Positions 1 through 7,748 are shown, numbered from the stretch's first letter. The stretch: 64,000 bases of DNA from Stenotrophomonas oahuensis (GCF_031834595.1 NZ_CP115541.1:1709001-1773000), one strand, 5' to 3'. Notes: generated from the sequence alone by a model not told the origin. Made by a program: numbers and translations.

Positions 1-1
1 T

Positions 2-292
2 CCGCATGGCGGGGCAGGGCCAACCACCGCGTATCCGTTCTTCGCCGAAGACAACCTGCCGTTCGTGCTGCGCAAGCGCGTGCTGCACAAGGGGGCGGGC
101 ATTGGCCTACATCCGCAGCACAAGGACGAGATCTATTACATCGTCAGCGGGCAGGGCAGCTATGTGCTGGATGGCAAGCAGTACGACGTGGCGGCAGGGG
201 ATGCCCTGCTGACCCGGGTCGGCAGCGTGCACGCGCTGCAGCAGCGCGGCGAGCAGGATCTGGTGGTGCTGCTGGCGTATCCATCCCGGTAG
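2..292 (+). CDS. Cupin-domain protein, C-terminal part (5' end outside window)
   Basis: The open frame enters from the left edge, so the start is not visible. The readable 96 residues contain a cupin_2 barrel: an HPQHKDEIYYIVSGQG stretch (metal-binding His/His/Glu pattern and G-rich turn), then a GDALL turn and GSVHAL with the last metal-ligand His. Such single-domain cupins bind small ligands or metals; neither substrate nor reaction can be deduced. The TAG stop overlaps the GTAG head of a SMAG palindrome. It is convergent with phhA. The family is fairly certain, the function unknown. Confidence 0.8.
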   Translation, partial: PHGGAGPTTAYPFFAEDNLPFVLRKRVLHKGAGIGLHPQHKDEIYYIVSGQGSYVLDGKQYDVAAGDALLTRVGSVHALQQRGEQDLVVLLAYPSR

Positions 293-348
293 CGCCGGCC
301 GTTGGCCGGCCCATGCGATGTCGAGGGCCGGCCAACGGCCGGCGCTAC
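289..348. repeat. SMAG palindrome pair, inverted
   Basis: Two GTAG-headed palindromes face each other. The left copy starts with GTAG at 289 (GCCGGCC-GTT-GGCCGGC core); the right copy is its reverse complement, ending in CTAC at 348. Paired inverted REP-like units of this kind form one long hairpin. The stop codon of the cupin gene (290-292) lies in the left GTAG. Confidence 0.9.
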
Positions 349-364
349 CGAGGTCCGGGCGACT

Positions 365-405
365 CGCTAACCTTCAAATGCTCCAGACGCTTTTGAAGGT
401 TAGCG
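365..405. repeat. 14-bp inverted repeat, A/T-richer than surroundings
   Basis: CGCTAACCTTCAAA (365-378) is followed 13 nt later by its exact reverse complement (392-405). A partial third copy, AACTTCAAAG, lies at 411-420. It sits between the convergent cupin and phhA genes, so a role as a bidirectional transcription stop is possible, but there is no T-tract and the sequence is unlike the SMAG units on either side. Confidence 0.6.
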
Positions 406-449
406 ATCTAAACTTCAAAGCCCGGTGAAATACGACACCGCGAAGACTG

Positions 450-475
450 GTAGGTCACGACCGTTGGTCGTGACC
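450..475 (+). repeat. SMAG-like palindrome (GTAG + GGTCACGACC stem)
   Basis: GTAG at 450-453 leads into a perfect 10-bp stem, GGTCACGACC (453-462) and GGTCGTGACC (466-475), with a GTT loop. It lies 8 bp beyond the phhA stop. Confidence 0.8.
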
Positions 476-482
476 CTGCACA

Positions 483-1379
483 TCAAACATCCCCACCTTC
501 CGCCCAGCCTTCGCCCGTGCCCTTGTGGAACACGTGGTCGAAGTCCTGCACATCACCGGCCGGCAGATGCGTCTGCTGTTCCAGCGCGGCATAGATCGGG
601 GTGAAGTCCGGATCGGTCGCCTGCATCAGCTGCTCGAAGCTGTCGATCACGAAGTAGGTCTTCTGGAAGGTGTCGATGCGGTAGCGGGTGCGCATGATCC
701 GCTCCAGGTCAAACCCGATCCGGTTCGGCGCGTCCGACTCCAGCGAGTACAGCGACTCGCCCTTGGACGACACAATGCCGGCACCGTAGATGCGCAGGCC
801 ATCCGGCGTGTTGATCAGCCCGAACTCCACGGTGTACCAGTACAGGCGGGTCAGGTTCTGCAGCGCATCCGGGCCGATCGCGTGGGCTTTGACCCCGCCA
901 CGGCCATACGCGGCCATGTAGTCGGCAAACACCGGGTTCATCAGCAGCGGCACGTGCCCGAACAGGTCGTGGAACATGTCCGGTTCGGCGATGTAGTCGA
1001 TCTGGTCCGGGCGGCGGATCCACCAGGTGACCGGGAAGCGCCGATTGGCCAGATGGTCGAAGAAATCCAGCTCAGGCAGCAGCCCTTCCACACCCACCAG
1101 CGTCCAGCCCGTGGCGGCACCCAGCACCTCGTTGAGCTGGTCAAAGCGCGGAATCATGTGCGCGCTCATGCCCATCTCGTCCTGCGCCTTCAGGAACTCG
1201 TCGCAGGCGCGGCCTTCCAGCAGCTCACGCTGGCGCTGATACAGCGTGCTCCAGGTGGCGTGGTCGTCGGCGCTGTAGCTGTCCCAGGGTTGTTCCACCA
1301 CGGCGGTGGTATACACCGGCACATAGCCCTTGTCGGTCTCGTGGCGTTCGACGCGGCGGGGGGCGGTGGCGGTTTCCAT
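483..1379 (-). CDS. phhA: Phenylalanine-4-hydroxylase
   Basis: A 298-residue protein of the bacterial aromatic amino acid hydroxylase family, which converts phenylalanine to tyrosine using tetrahydropterin, O2 and non-heme iron in the cytoplasm. The iron ligands are visible as His137 and His142 in MFHDLFGHVP and Glu185 in YWYTVEFG, the spacing expected for the 2-His-1-carboxylate facial triad. The length equals that of compact bacterial enzymes without a regulatory ACT domain. It is divergent from an Lrp/AsnC regulator across a 126-bp gap holding a perfect palindrome, which suggests amino-acid-responsive control. The ATG at 1379 is the first in-frame start and the N-terminus is family-like. 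Confidence 0.96.
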   Translation of the reverse strand: METATAPRRVERHETDKGYVPVYTTAVVEQPWDSYSADDHATWSTLYQRQRELLEGRACDEFLKAQDEMGMSAHMIPRFDQLNEVLGAATGWTLVGVEGLLPELDFFDHLANRRFPVTWWIRRPDQIDYIAEPDMFHDLFGHVPLLMNPVFADYMAAYGRGGVKAHAIGPDALQNLTRLYWYTVEFGLINTPDGLRIYGAGIVSSKGESLYSLESDAPNRIGFDLERIMRTRYRIDTFQKTYFVIDSFEQLMQATDPDFTPIYAALEQQTHLPAGDVQDFDHVFHKGTGEGWAEGGDV

Positions 1380-1427
1380 CGGCGTGGACTCCTGGGAAGT
1401 GATTCATGATGCTAGGGCAGGGGGCGC

Positions 1428-1440
1428 GCAACAGGGTTGC
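1428..1440. promoter_or_regulatory. Candidate operator in the phhA / lrp-like divergent promoter
   Basis: GCAAC-AGG-GTTGC is a perfect inverted repeat midway between the divergent starts. A further GTTGC-like half (AAGTTGCAC) follows immediately. Lrp/AsnC proteins bind loosely palindromic sites near their own genes, so this is a plausible site for the adjacent regulator. No binding evidence is available. Confidence 0.4.
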
Positions 1441-1505
1441 AAAGTTGCACGCATATCCCGGTTTGGCGCAATATCGTTGCGTCCATTCCATGTTGCGGAG
1501 CAGCA

Positions 1506-1988
1506 ATGACCGGAGTAACCCAGTTCGACCGCACGGATCTGCGTTTGCTGGCTGAGATCCAGCAGCACGGCCGCGCCACCAACGCCGAGCTGGCCGCCCG
1601 GGTGAATCTGTCCGCTTCGGCCTGCCTGCGACGGGTACAGCGGCTCGAGGCGGAAGGGGTGATCGCCGGTTACGGCGCGCGACTGGAACCCAAGCGGATC
1701 GGCCTGGGTCTGCAGGCCTTCGTGCGCGTGCAGCTGGAGAAGCACGACCAGCAGGCCATCGCGTTGTTCGCCGACAGCGTGATCGAGTGGGACGCGGTGG
1801 TGGCATGCCACGCGCTTACTGGTGATATGGATTACCTCCTGCACGTCTATGTGCGCGACCTCGAACATTTCTCCAGCTTCCTGCTCGACAAGCTGCTCAA
1901 CGCCGCCGGCGTGGCCGACGTCAACTCGAGCTTCGTGCTGCGTACCGTAAAAGACTTCCAGTCGTTACCGCTGACACAACTCGAGTAG
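1506..1988 (+). CDS. Lrp/AsnC family transcriptional regulator
   Basis: 160 residues with the two-part Lrp layout. The N-terminal winged HTH (about residues 8-60) includes TNAELAARVNLSASACLRR; the C-terminal RAM/ACT-like effector-binding domain (about 65-150) includes GDMDYLLHVYVRDLE. I chose the ATG at 1506, which follows GCGGAG, over the longer frame from 1437, because the family begins a few residues before the first helix. Divergence from phhA suggests it senses phenylalanine or tyrosine and controls phhA. Its TAG stop (1986-1988) is part of a SMAG palindrome. Confidence 0.93.
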   Translation: MTGVTQFDRTDLRLLAEIQQHGRATNAELAARVNLSASACLRRVQRLEAEGVIAGYGARLEPKRIGLGLQAFVRVQLEKHDQQAIALFADSVIEWDAVVACHALTGDMDYLLHVYVRDLEHFSSFLLDKLLNAAGVADVNSSFVLRTVKDFQSLPLTQLE

Positions 1989-2007
1989 AGCCGGGCTTGC
2001 CCGGCTG
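1985..2007 (+). repeat. SMAG palindrome
   Basis: GTAG at 1985-1988 is followed by AGCCGGGC-TTG-CCCGGCT. The TAG of the upstream regulator gene is inside it. Confidence 0.9.
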
Positions 2008-2117
2008 CTCTTCGCGCACGCATGACGCATCCGGCTTTGAACCGCCCCACACGCGTCCGCCATACTGCAACCAACGCAACCCGCAAGCGCAACCACGGAA
2101 AGGACCTGCGACAACCC

Positions 2118-2972
2118 GTGAACCCGATCGCCAAAACCGTCTGGGCCCTCAGCCTGCTGCTCCCGCTCGCCGCCTGCGCCAAGCAGGAAGCGCCCGCGAA
2201 AACCATGACCAACGAGCAGGGCTGCACCCGCATCCGCAGCATCGGTCCACAGGACCCGTACAAGGATCCACCTCCGTTGAAGCAGGCGTGCCTGGGGCCG
2301 TATCTGTTGGAGATTCCGCAGAACTACTTCTACAACCAGATCGGCACCGAGCACGACGGCAGCTATGCACTGGCATTGGAGTATCCATCGCTCGAGCCAT
2401 TCAAGCCGGGAGAGCGGATCGGGCTGAGTGTGGATGTGGCTGTGCGGACGGTCACGGTTAAGTACAGCTACATTGACCGCACTGATCTTGAGACGGTGAT
2501 GAAGCGAGAGTACACGCCCATGGATCATCAGGTAGGCGATCCTGAGGAGTCGCTCGATACCCGGGTAAAAGGTGAGCTAAAAAACGGCCTAACGCCATAC
2601 TACGTGGACATGGAGAAGGTGCGCGCCCATTACCTGAAAGAAGGCATGCGAGAGAATGCGCCAGTCTTGAAAACAGACTGGCACACCGACTGGTACCTCG
2701 GTCGAGATGGCGATGGCAAGGTGACCACGGTCATCAAGTGCACGCCTCGGGAGATCACCGAGCCGGGAGTCGAGTACCGAGGTGGAAAAATGGTCAAGAG
2801 CCATGGGGATGGTCTGGCGGAGTGCGACCACACAATCATGATGGCCGACCTCGACACGATCATAAGGATGAACTATCCCAGAGAAGGAGTGCTTCACTGG
2901 CGGAAGCTTGAGACACGTGCTCGACAACTGGTTACCGACTCCATCGTTGATACAAGAAGGGATGCTAAGTGA
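2118..2972 (+). CDS. Putative X-Tfi-type immunity lipoprotein, paralog 1
   Basis: 284 residues from the GTG at 2118. That start gives a clean lipoprotein signal ending LLPLAAC; a longer in-frame ATG at 2022 would bury it, and the third paralog starts with the same VNP/MNP context. The mature part has four conserved cysteines (NEQGC, KQACLG, VIKC, AECDHT), fitting an oxidised periplasmic protein. Its 3' end overlaps the effector start (TGATG), so the two are probably translated together. In X-T4SS effector pairs, a periplasmic lipoprotein encoded next to the effector protects the producer and its siblings. That role is inferred from position and export signal; I recognise no fold. Confidence 0.75.
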   Translation: MNPIAKTVWALSLLLPLAACAKQEAPAKTMTNEQGCTRIRSIGPQDPYKDPPPLKQACLGPYLLEIPQNYFYNQIGTEHDGSYALALEYPSLEPFKPGERIGLSVDVAVRTVTVKYSYIDRTDLETVMKREYTPMDHQVGDPEESLDTRVKGELKNGLTPYYVDMEKVRAHYLKEGMRENAPVLKTDWHTDWYLGRDGDGKVTTVIKCTPREITEPGVEYRGGKMVKSHGDGLAECDHTIMMADLDTIIRMNYPREGVLHWRKLETRARQLVTDSIVDTRRDAK

Positions 2973-4255
2973 TGCCGGGTTTGAATGAGAAGGACTTTGA
3001 GATTCTGAGGAAGTACGCAAAAGACGGAAGCCGTGAGCTCTACTTCAATTACCTCGCAAACAAAGAGGGCAATGATGGGTACGGCTTGCTTGCGTTGGGC
3101 GTTGTCAGGAATGACAACGCACCAGGCGCTACGGCCAATCACTTCGCGCAGAACCAGGCCCTGCGGGACGGAAAGCGCTATGGAGAGCGCGAATGGCAGG
3201 CATTTGGCGTTGAACTGATCCGGAACGATCTGGCACTGCGAGAAGCTCAGTACAAGGCTGATCGACCCGATCTCGCACTCAATCTTCCGGTGCTGGATGT
3301 TCAGAACTCACACGACAAGGCCTTCAGACGCCGTGATATCGATCCCGATGCGTGGACCCCGCGGCAACTGATCGAGGCTGCCCGGCGGCATGGTGGTGAA
3401 CCGGAGGCAGAGAAGGTCTGGTCGATGATGCTCGACAACCAGGCGCGTGGGCTTGCGCGATTCTTCGTTACATCAGAGAACCTGGCTCACCGTTACAACG
3501 ATCAGAAGCTCAACGCATCTTCTTACTTTGCCGACATGGGCGTGGCACGGAGCGCTGCGTTTTCCGCAGTGCCAAACACCGATCCCAACACCATTCGACT
3601 CGACGGAAAGGAGTATAGCTACCACGCCGCAAGCGATAGCTGGCAAGGTCCGGCACCGATCGAGTCGCGCATCATGGTGAAGTTGAACATTTCCGATCCA
3701 GCCATCATCGAGCGCTTGAATGACGCTCGCGATGTCCGACTGGAACGTGATCAGCTGCGGACACAGTTCCATCCGGATGATCCCAACCTGGGAAAATCCA
3801 TAAAGCAGAGCCCGGCTCTCTTCACCGATGCGGCTCCAAGCATCGACCCGCGCGATACCTCACATCCGCGCCACGCCCTGCACCAGCAATGCGTTGCAGG
3901 CGTGCAATCGATCGATGCCCGCCTCGGTAAGCCTTGGGATGTACACAGCGAATGCATGGCCGCGAGCCTGACCACGTTGGCGGCACGCAGCAATCTCGAC
4001 AGCGTGGATCACGCTCTGCTGAGCGGGCAGGGCACGCGCGCTGATCCCGGCGAATACGTGTTCGTGGTTCAGGGACAATTGAATGACCCGGCGCAGCAGC
4101 GTGCGCACATGCCCACTGCCGAGGCCATCGCGACGCCGCCGGAGCAGTCGTTCCAGCAGCTGGCAGAATTGGATGACGCCCGGTCCCAAGAACTGCCGCG
4201 GCAACAGACACGTGACCAGGAGCAAGTGGCGCGTGCCCCCACGATGCATGCCTAA
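2972..4255 (+). CDS. Putative type IV-secreted antibacterial effector (X-Tfe) with C-terminal XVIPCD
   Basis: 427 residues. The C-terminal part (about 290-427) matches the pattern known for XVIPCD, the signal by which Xanthomonadales effectors bind the VirD4 coupling protein: a DxxHPxH start (DTSHPRH), a LDSVDHALLS segment, then VFVVQGQLNDP with a T/A-P-x-EQS block and a Gln-rich tail. The N-terminal part (1-285) has no catalytic motif I recognise; it includes GYGLLALGVVRNDN and ANHFAQ near residues 35-55. There is no signal peptide. The start is ATG 2972 (or GTG 2969) after AGAAGG, in TGATG overlap with the upstream immunity-like gene. The base composition is lower in G+C than neighbours (28 of 60 in 3001-3060). 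Delivery and toxicity are inferred. Confidence 0.8.
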   Translation: MPGLNEKDFEILRKYAKDGSRELYFNYLANKEGNDGYGLLALGVVRNDNAPGATANHFAQNQALRDGKRYGEREWQAFGVELIRNDLALREAQYKADRPDLALNLPVLDVQNSHDKAFRRRDIDPDAWTPRQLIEAARRHGGEPEAEKVWSMMLDNQARGLARFFVTSENLAHRYNDQKLNASSYFADMGVARSAAFSAVPNTDPNTIRLDGKEYSYHAASDSWQGPAPIESRIMVKLNISDPAIIERLNDARDVRLERDQLRTQFHPDDPNLGKSIKQSPALFTDAAPSIDPRDTSHPRHALHQQCVAGVQSIDARLGKPWDVHSECMAASLTTLAARSNLDSVDHALLSGQGTRADPGEYVFVVQGQLNDPAQQRAHMPTAEAIATPPEQSFQQLAELDDARSQELPRQQTRDQEQVARAPTMHA

Positions 4256-4276
4256 AGCGGAAGCAAGAGCTCAATC

Positions 4277-5170
4277 ATGAAAGTGAATTCGACGATTGCA
4301 TGGACGCTGTGTCTACTGCTGCTGTCTGGTGCTTCGGCCTCTGCCGAACAACAGGACCCGGCCAGCATCCAGACCAACGAGCAGGGCTGCACCCGAATCC
4401 GCAGCATTGGCCCGCAGGATCCATACAAGGATCCTACGCCGCTCAAGCAGGCATGTCTCGGACCGTATCTGCTGGAGATCCCTCAGAACTACTTCTACAA
4501 CAACATCGGCACGGAGCATGATGGTAGCTATGCGCTGACACTGGAGTATCCATTGCTGGAGCCCTTCAAGCCGGGGGAGCGCGTGAACTGGGACTTCGAC
4601 GTCAACGCTCGAACAGTTACGTTCGACTTCAGCTACATCGACCGTATTGATATTCGCGAAGCCATGCGTCGAAGGTATATCCCTATGGAATACAAGAAGG
4701 ACGAACCCCAGGAGGGTCTTGAAGGACGCATAAAGGGCGACAAGGTGTATGGCCTCGATCCGTATTATCTGAATATGGAGCTGGTGCGCGCCTACTTCCG
4801 CGGGCGCGGTTTCAAAGAGGATGCAAGAATAATGTCGCCCGACCGGCACCATGATTGGTTCCTCTCAAAGAACGACAGCGGAGAAGTCGTGACCGTGATC
4901 AAATGCACGCCACAGGAGATAACCTGGTCGGGCGTCGAGTACCGCGACGGGAAGGTTGTGAGAAGCAAGGGGCCAGGGTTTGCGTACTGCAGCCACACGT
5001 TGATGATCGCAGAGCTGGATACGCTTATCGAGATGCGCTATCTGCGTGAAGGCATGCAGCACTGGAAGCGCATGGAGCAGCGCGCGCGGGAGTTGATCGC
5101 GCAGTTCAAAGTAGAATCAACAGGAAATGCGAAAGCGACTTCGGCTACCGGGCAGAGCCCTGCACTTTGA
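4277..5170 (+). CDS. Putative X-Tfi-type immunity protein, paralog 2
   Basis: 297 residues with a signal peptide (hydrophobic core about 7-20, cleavage after SASA), so probably soluble periplasmic rather than lipidated. From TNEQGC to KPGER it differs from paralog 1 at only 4 of 70 positions; the remaining roughly 190 residues are much more divergent but keep the cysteines (VIKC, YCSHT), PYY, and a HW-R-E/RAR C-terminus. It lies 21 bp after the effector gene. It may be a second immunity specificity against a related effector, or the true partner of this one; the sequence does not say which. Confidence 0.72.
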   Translation: MKVNSTIAWTLCLLLLSGASASAEQQDPASIQTNEQGCTRIRSIGPQDPYKDPTPLKQACLGPYLLEIPQNYFYNNIGTEHDGSYALTLEYPLLEPFKPGERVNWDFDVNARTVTFDFSYIDRIDIREAMRRRYIPMEYKKDEPQEGLEGRIKGDKVYGLDPYYLNMELVRAYFRGRGFKEDARIMSPDRHHDWFLSKNDSGEVVTVIKCTPQEITWSGVEYRDGKVVRSKGPGFAYCSHTLMIAELDTLIEMRYLREGMQHWKRMEQRARELIAQFKVESTGNAKATSATGQSPAL

Positions 5171-5233
5171 TGGATTACACGAAGTAGGCAGTGGCGCGCG
5201 AACAGGCGCAGAAGCCAGGTGCCCCAGACCATC

Positions 5234-5255
5234 GTAGAGCCGGGCTTGCCCGGCT
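5234..5255 (+). repeat. SMAG palindrome
   Basis: GTAG followed by AGCCGGGC-TTG-CCCGGCT in the 124-bp gap between immunity paralogs 2 and 3. Confidence 0.9.
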
Positions 5256-5294
5256 ACCCTTCGCCTGAATCCACGATCCACACAGCAGAACCCA

Positions 5295-6110
5295 GTGAAC
5301 CCGCTCTTTCGCATCATTTTGGCACTGTCGCCCGTCGCCCTCTTCATCGCTCCGGCCTGCGCGCAATCAACAGAAACCACCCAGACCAATGAATACGGTT
5401 GCATCCGCCGCGTAAGCATCGAGCCGTACGCGCCCGACCAACTACTGCCACCCACCAGCCAGGAATGCCTCGGCCCGCATCTGTTGGAAGTCCCGCGAGA
5501 CCATCTTTTCAATCCACGCGGGCTGGGCAGCGGCGATGGCTACTCCCTGGCGTTGGACTTCCCGACTCTACAGCCCATCCCAGCGGCTGAGCGAGAGCCG
5601 TTCAGTCCGGACATCGTCATGCGTACGGTGACCTTTGACTACCGCCATGTTGACCGTGTCAGGCTCAAGCAGATGTTCCAGCGGGAGTACACGCCGCGCG
5701 ATGCGGAGAATCATGCTCCGGAGCAGTCTTTAGATACCCGTGTCCAGCAGAGTACACAGAACGGGCTGGTCGCCTATGTTGCCGACATGGACAAGGTGCG
5801 TGCGTACTACCGGGCCAAGGGGTACCAGGACAGTGCGCGGGTGATGATGCCGGAGCGGCACAAGGACTGGTTCATCGCGCGCTGTACCGATGGTGAGGTA
5901 TCAACGGTGATCAAATGCACGCCGAAATTGGCGCAGGATGCGGGCTTCGCGCGATGTGAGCACACGCTGTTGATGGAGGACCGGAAAACGCTGGTCCGGA
6001 TCAATTATCCGAGCGGCGGGCTGGCGCAGTGGCGGGAGTTTGAAGCGCGTGCGCGCGAGATGGTGGGGGCGTTTCTGGTAGGCACCGATGATCGCGCGGG
6101 TGCGGGTTGA
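5295..6110 (+). CDS. Putative X-Tfi-type immunity protein, paralog 3 (short form)
   Basis: 271 residues from a GTG start, with signal sequence MNPLFRIILALSPVALF ending APACAQ (signal peptidase I site after ACA; the lipobox is poor). It shares the TNEYGC start, QECLG, DTRVQ, VIKC and RCEHT cysteine framework and the RAREM end with the other two, but is clearly more distant and lacks the ITxxGVEYRxGK loop that both have before the last cysteine. It is separated from paralog 2 by a SMAG repeat, so it may have its own promoter. Probably an older or orphan immunity-like copy. Confidence 0.68.
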   Translation: MNPLFRIILALSPVALFIAPACAQSTETTQTNEYGCIRRVSIEPYAPDQLLPPTSQECLGPHLLEVPRDHLFNPRGLGSGDGYSLALDFPTLQPIPAAEREPFSPDIVMRTVTFDYRHVDRVRLKQMFQREYTPRDAENHAPEQSLDTRVQQSTQNGLVAYVADMDKVRAYYRAKGYQDSARVMMPERHKDWFIARCTDGEVSTVIKCTPKLAQDAGFARCEHTLLMEDRKTLVRINYPSGGLAQWREFEARAREMVGAFLVGTDDRAGAG

Positions 6111-6124
6111 GGCGATTTGATGGA

Positions 6125-6148
6125 GTTGCCGGGCAAGCCCGGCACTAC
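6125..6148 (-). repeat. SMAG palindrome, reverse orientation
   Basis: Reads GTAGTGCCGGGC-TTG-CCCGGCAAC on the minus strand. It lies between the convergent immunity paralog 3 and the patatin gene. Confidence 0.9.
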
Positions 6149-6185
6149 GGGAGTTAGCGAGGCGCCCGGGAAAAGGTCGGCGCCC

Positions 6186-7184
6186 TCAGGCGCACTTTTC
6201 CTTGCGACCCATCAGCTTGCCCATGCGCGAAGGCTCGTCGCACCTGGGAGCCGGCGGCGGCGGTGCTGCTGCGGCCGCACGTGCACGGCGAAGCTGTTCC
6301 ACCTTGGCGCGAATCTGCGGCATTGCTGCCATTGCGGCCTTCTCGCCTTCCAGGATCGCGTAGCCGCGCTGGCTGAAATCGGCGGCACCGATGTCCAGCA
6401 CCTTGGGGCGGATGATGATGTCGGCGCGTGCCAGTTCCTGTTCGCCCAGACGCTGGCCCATGATCGCGATCGACTGATTGACGATGCCGAGCATGCCGGT
6501 TGGCGACTTGCCGCTGGCCTTGCTGGAGATATCCACCGCGATGACGAAGTCCGCACCCAACTGGCGAGCAGCGTCGACCGGCACCGGGCTGACCACGCCG
6601 CCGTCGACGAACATGCTCTGGCCGATCTTCACCGGTTCGAACACGCCTGGAATGCTGCTGGAGGCACGAACGGCTTGGCCCACGTTGCCGCGCACGAACA
6701 CCGCGCGTTCGCCGTTATCCAGATTGGTGGCTACCGCAGCGAACGGCTTCTTCAGCTTCTCGGCCGGCTTGTTGTTGACCTGCGCGTTGACGTAGTCCTG
6801 CAGCTTCTGGCCCTGGACCAGCCCACCCGAGAACAGGCGCACGTCGCGGATGCTGGCTTCGTCCAGCGCCACCGCCTTGCTCTGCATGGCAAACGCATCC
6901 ATGCCGCTGGCATACAGCGCACCGACCACGCTGCCGGCGCTGGTGCCGGATACCACCACCGGCTCGAAGCCATTGGCCTCCAGCATCTTGATCACGCCGA
7001 TGTGCGCGAAGCCCTTGGCCGCACCGCCGCCCAGGGCGATGCCAATCTTCACCGGCTTGGCCGGCGCAGCCGGTACCGCCACCGGGGTGACCGGGGTCGG
7101 CTTGGTGTTTTCGCCACCGCAGGCGGCCAGCAGGCCGAGCAGGGCAACAGACAGCGTCAGACGGGTGCGGCGGAAGGCGTTCAT
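6186..7184 (-). CDS. Patatin-like phospholipase lipoprotein
   Basis: 332 residues with a lipobox (LLGLLAAC), then a Pro-rich linker and a patatin domain. The oxyanion-hole loop is GGGAAKG, the nucleophile serine is in GTSAGS, and the dyad aspartate is in VDGGVVSPVP. Patatins are Ser-Asp acyl hydrolases acting on phospholipids or other acyl esters; the lipoprotein signal puts this one in the periplasm or outer membrane (RssA/NTE-like group). ATG 7184 is preferred because the longer frame would translate a SMAG repeat. The C-terminus is Pro-rich, then basic (GRKEKCA). The substrate is unknown. Confidence 0.9.
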   Translation of the reverse strand: MNAFRRTRLTLSVALLGLLAACGGENTKPTPVTPVAVPAAPAKPVKIGIALGGGAAKGFAHIGVIKMLEANGFEPVVVSGTSAGSVVGALYASGMDAFAMQSKAVALDEASIRDVRLFSGGLVQGQKLQDYVNAQVNNKPAEKLKKPFAAVATNLDNGERAVFVRGNVGQAVRASSSIPGVFEPVKIGQSMFVDGGVVSPVPVDAARQLGADFVIAVDISSKASGKSPTGMLGIVNQSIAIMGQRLGEQELARADIIIRPKVLDIGAADFSQRGYAILEGEKAAMAAMPQIRAKVEQLRRARAAAAAPPPPAPRCDEPSRMGKLMGRKEKCA

Positions 7185-7220
7185 CGGCAAGCCGAAAAGT
7201 GAATGGGCGATAGCATACCG

Positions 7221-7293
7221 GTAGTGCCGGCCGCTGGCCGGCACATGCGCGTCGATTGGTTATGCGAGGTTGCCGGCCAGCGGCCGGCACTAC
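7221..7293. repeat. SMAG palindrome pair, inverted
   Basis: The forward copy begins GTAG at 7221; the reverse copy ends CTAC at 7293. Both have the GCCGGCC-GCT-GGCCGGC type core, separated by 23 bp. Confidence 0.9.
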
Positions 7294-7321
7294 GGAAGGC
7301 GGCTTCACCGGTGCGAGAAGA

Positions 7322-7349
7322 GAGAAGGCCCGCATTCGCGGGCCTTCTC
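7322..7349. terminator. 12-bp GC-rich hairpin, possible transcription stop
   Basis: GAGAAGGCCCGC (7322-7333) pairs perfectly with 7338-7349 around an ATTC loop. No T-run follows on either strand, so it may be an attenuator-like or orphan hairpin rather than an intrinsic terminator. Confidence 0.5.
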
Positions 7350-7748
7350 GGTGCCTTTCGGCCATTCGGTACTGCAGGTGCCTTTCGGCCAACGCGGCCA
7401 CTATACGAGCGCAAGCCAGCCGGGACAAGCGATCGCACCATCGGAACCTCTGAATTATCCTTATTAATCAATATTTTGCACATGGATAAATCCGCTTCTT
7501 CCAGCTGCGACATGGACGAAGACAAAGCCGTTTCCGACATCGCACCCTTTGTTTCCAGCAGACCCTAGCAACCGATGCACTTGATGATGGCTCGCTGGAT
7601 GGCTGCCAGGACATCCCCAGATACCTTCGGAGTGGGATGTCCATGTTGATTGAGGGGGCTTGAGCCTGGCTCGCGAAAAAACATCCATTAGCTCCGGCTG
7701 TTACCTAGGACGCCCGCAGCACGCGACCAGTCCATAGAGCAGGGGCGA

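Larger units (their letters stand above)
7185..7748. other. 564-bp intergenic region: repeats, hairpin and A/T-rich tract, no confident gene
   Basis: It holds a SMAG dimer (7221-7293), a strong GC hairpin (7322-7349), and a 15-bp direct repeat GGTGCCTTTCGGCCA (7349-7363 and 7377-7391). An A/T-rich tract follows (about 7450-7485, TTATTAATCAATATTTTG), then a 28-codon ATG frame (7482-7568) with an acidic, Ser-rich product. A 74-codon frame on the minus strand (7464-7688) has no ribosome site or recognisable features. The tract could be a promoter or the remnant of a lost gene. Confidence 0.6.

Noticed and set aside
2118..6110. Mobile island with integrase
   Set aside because: The block is lower in G+C and accessory in content, but I see no integrase, transposase, att-like direct repeats or tRNA at its ends.
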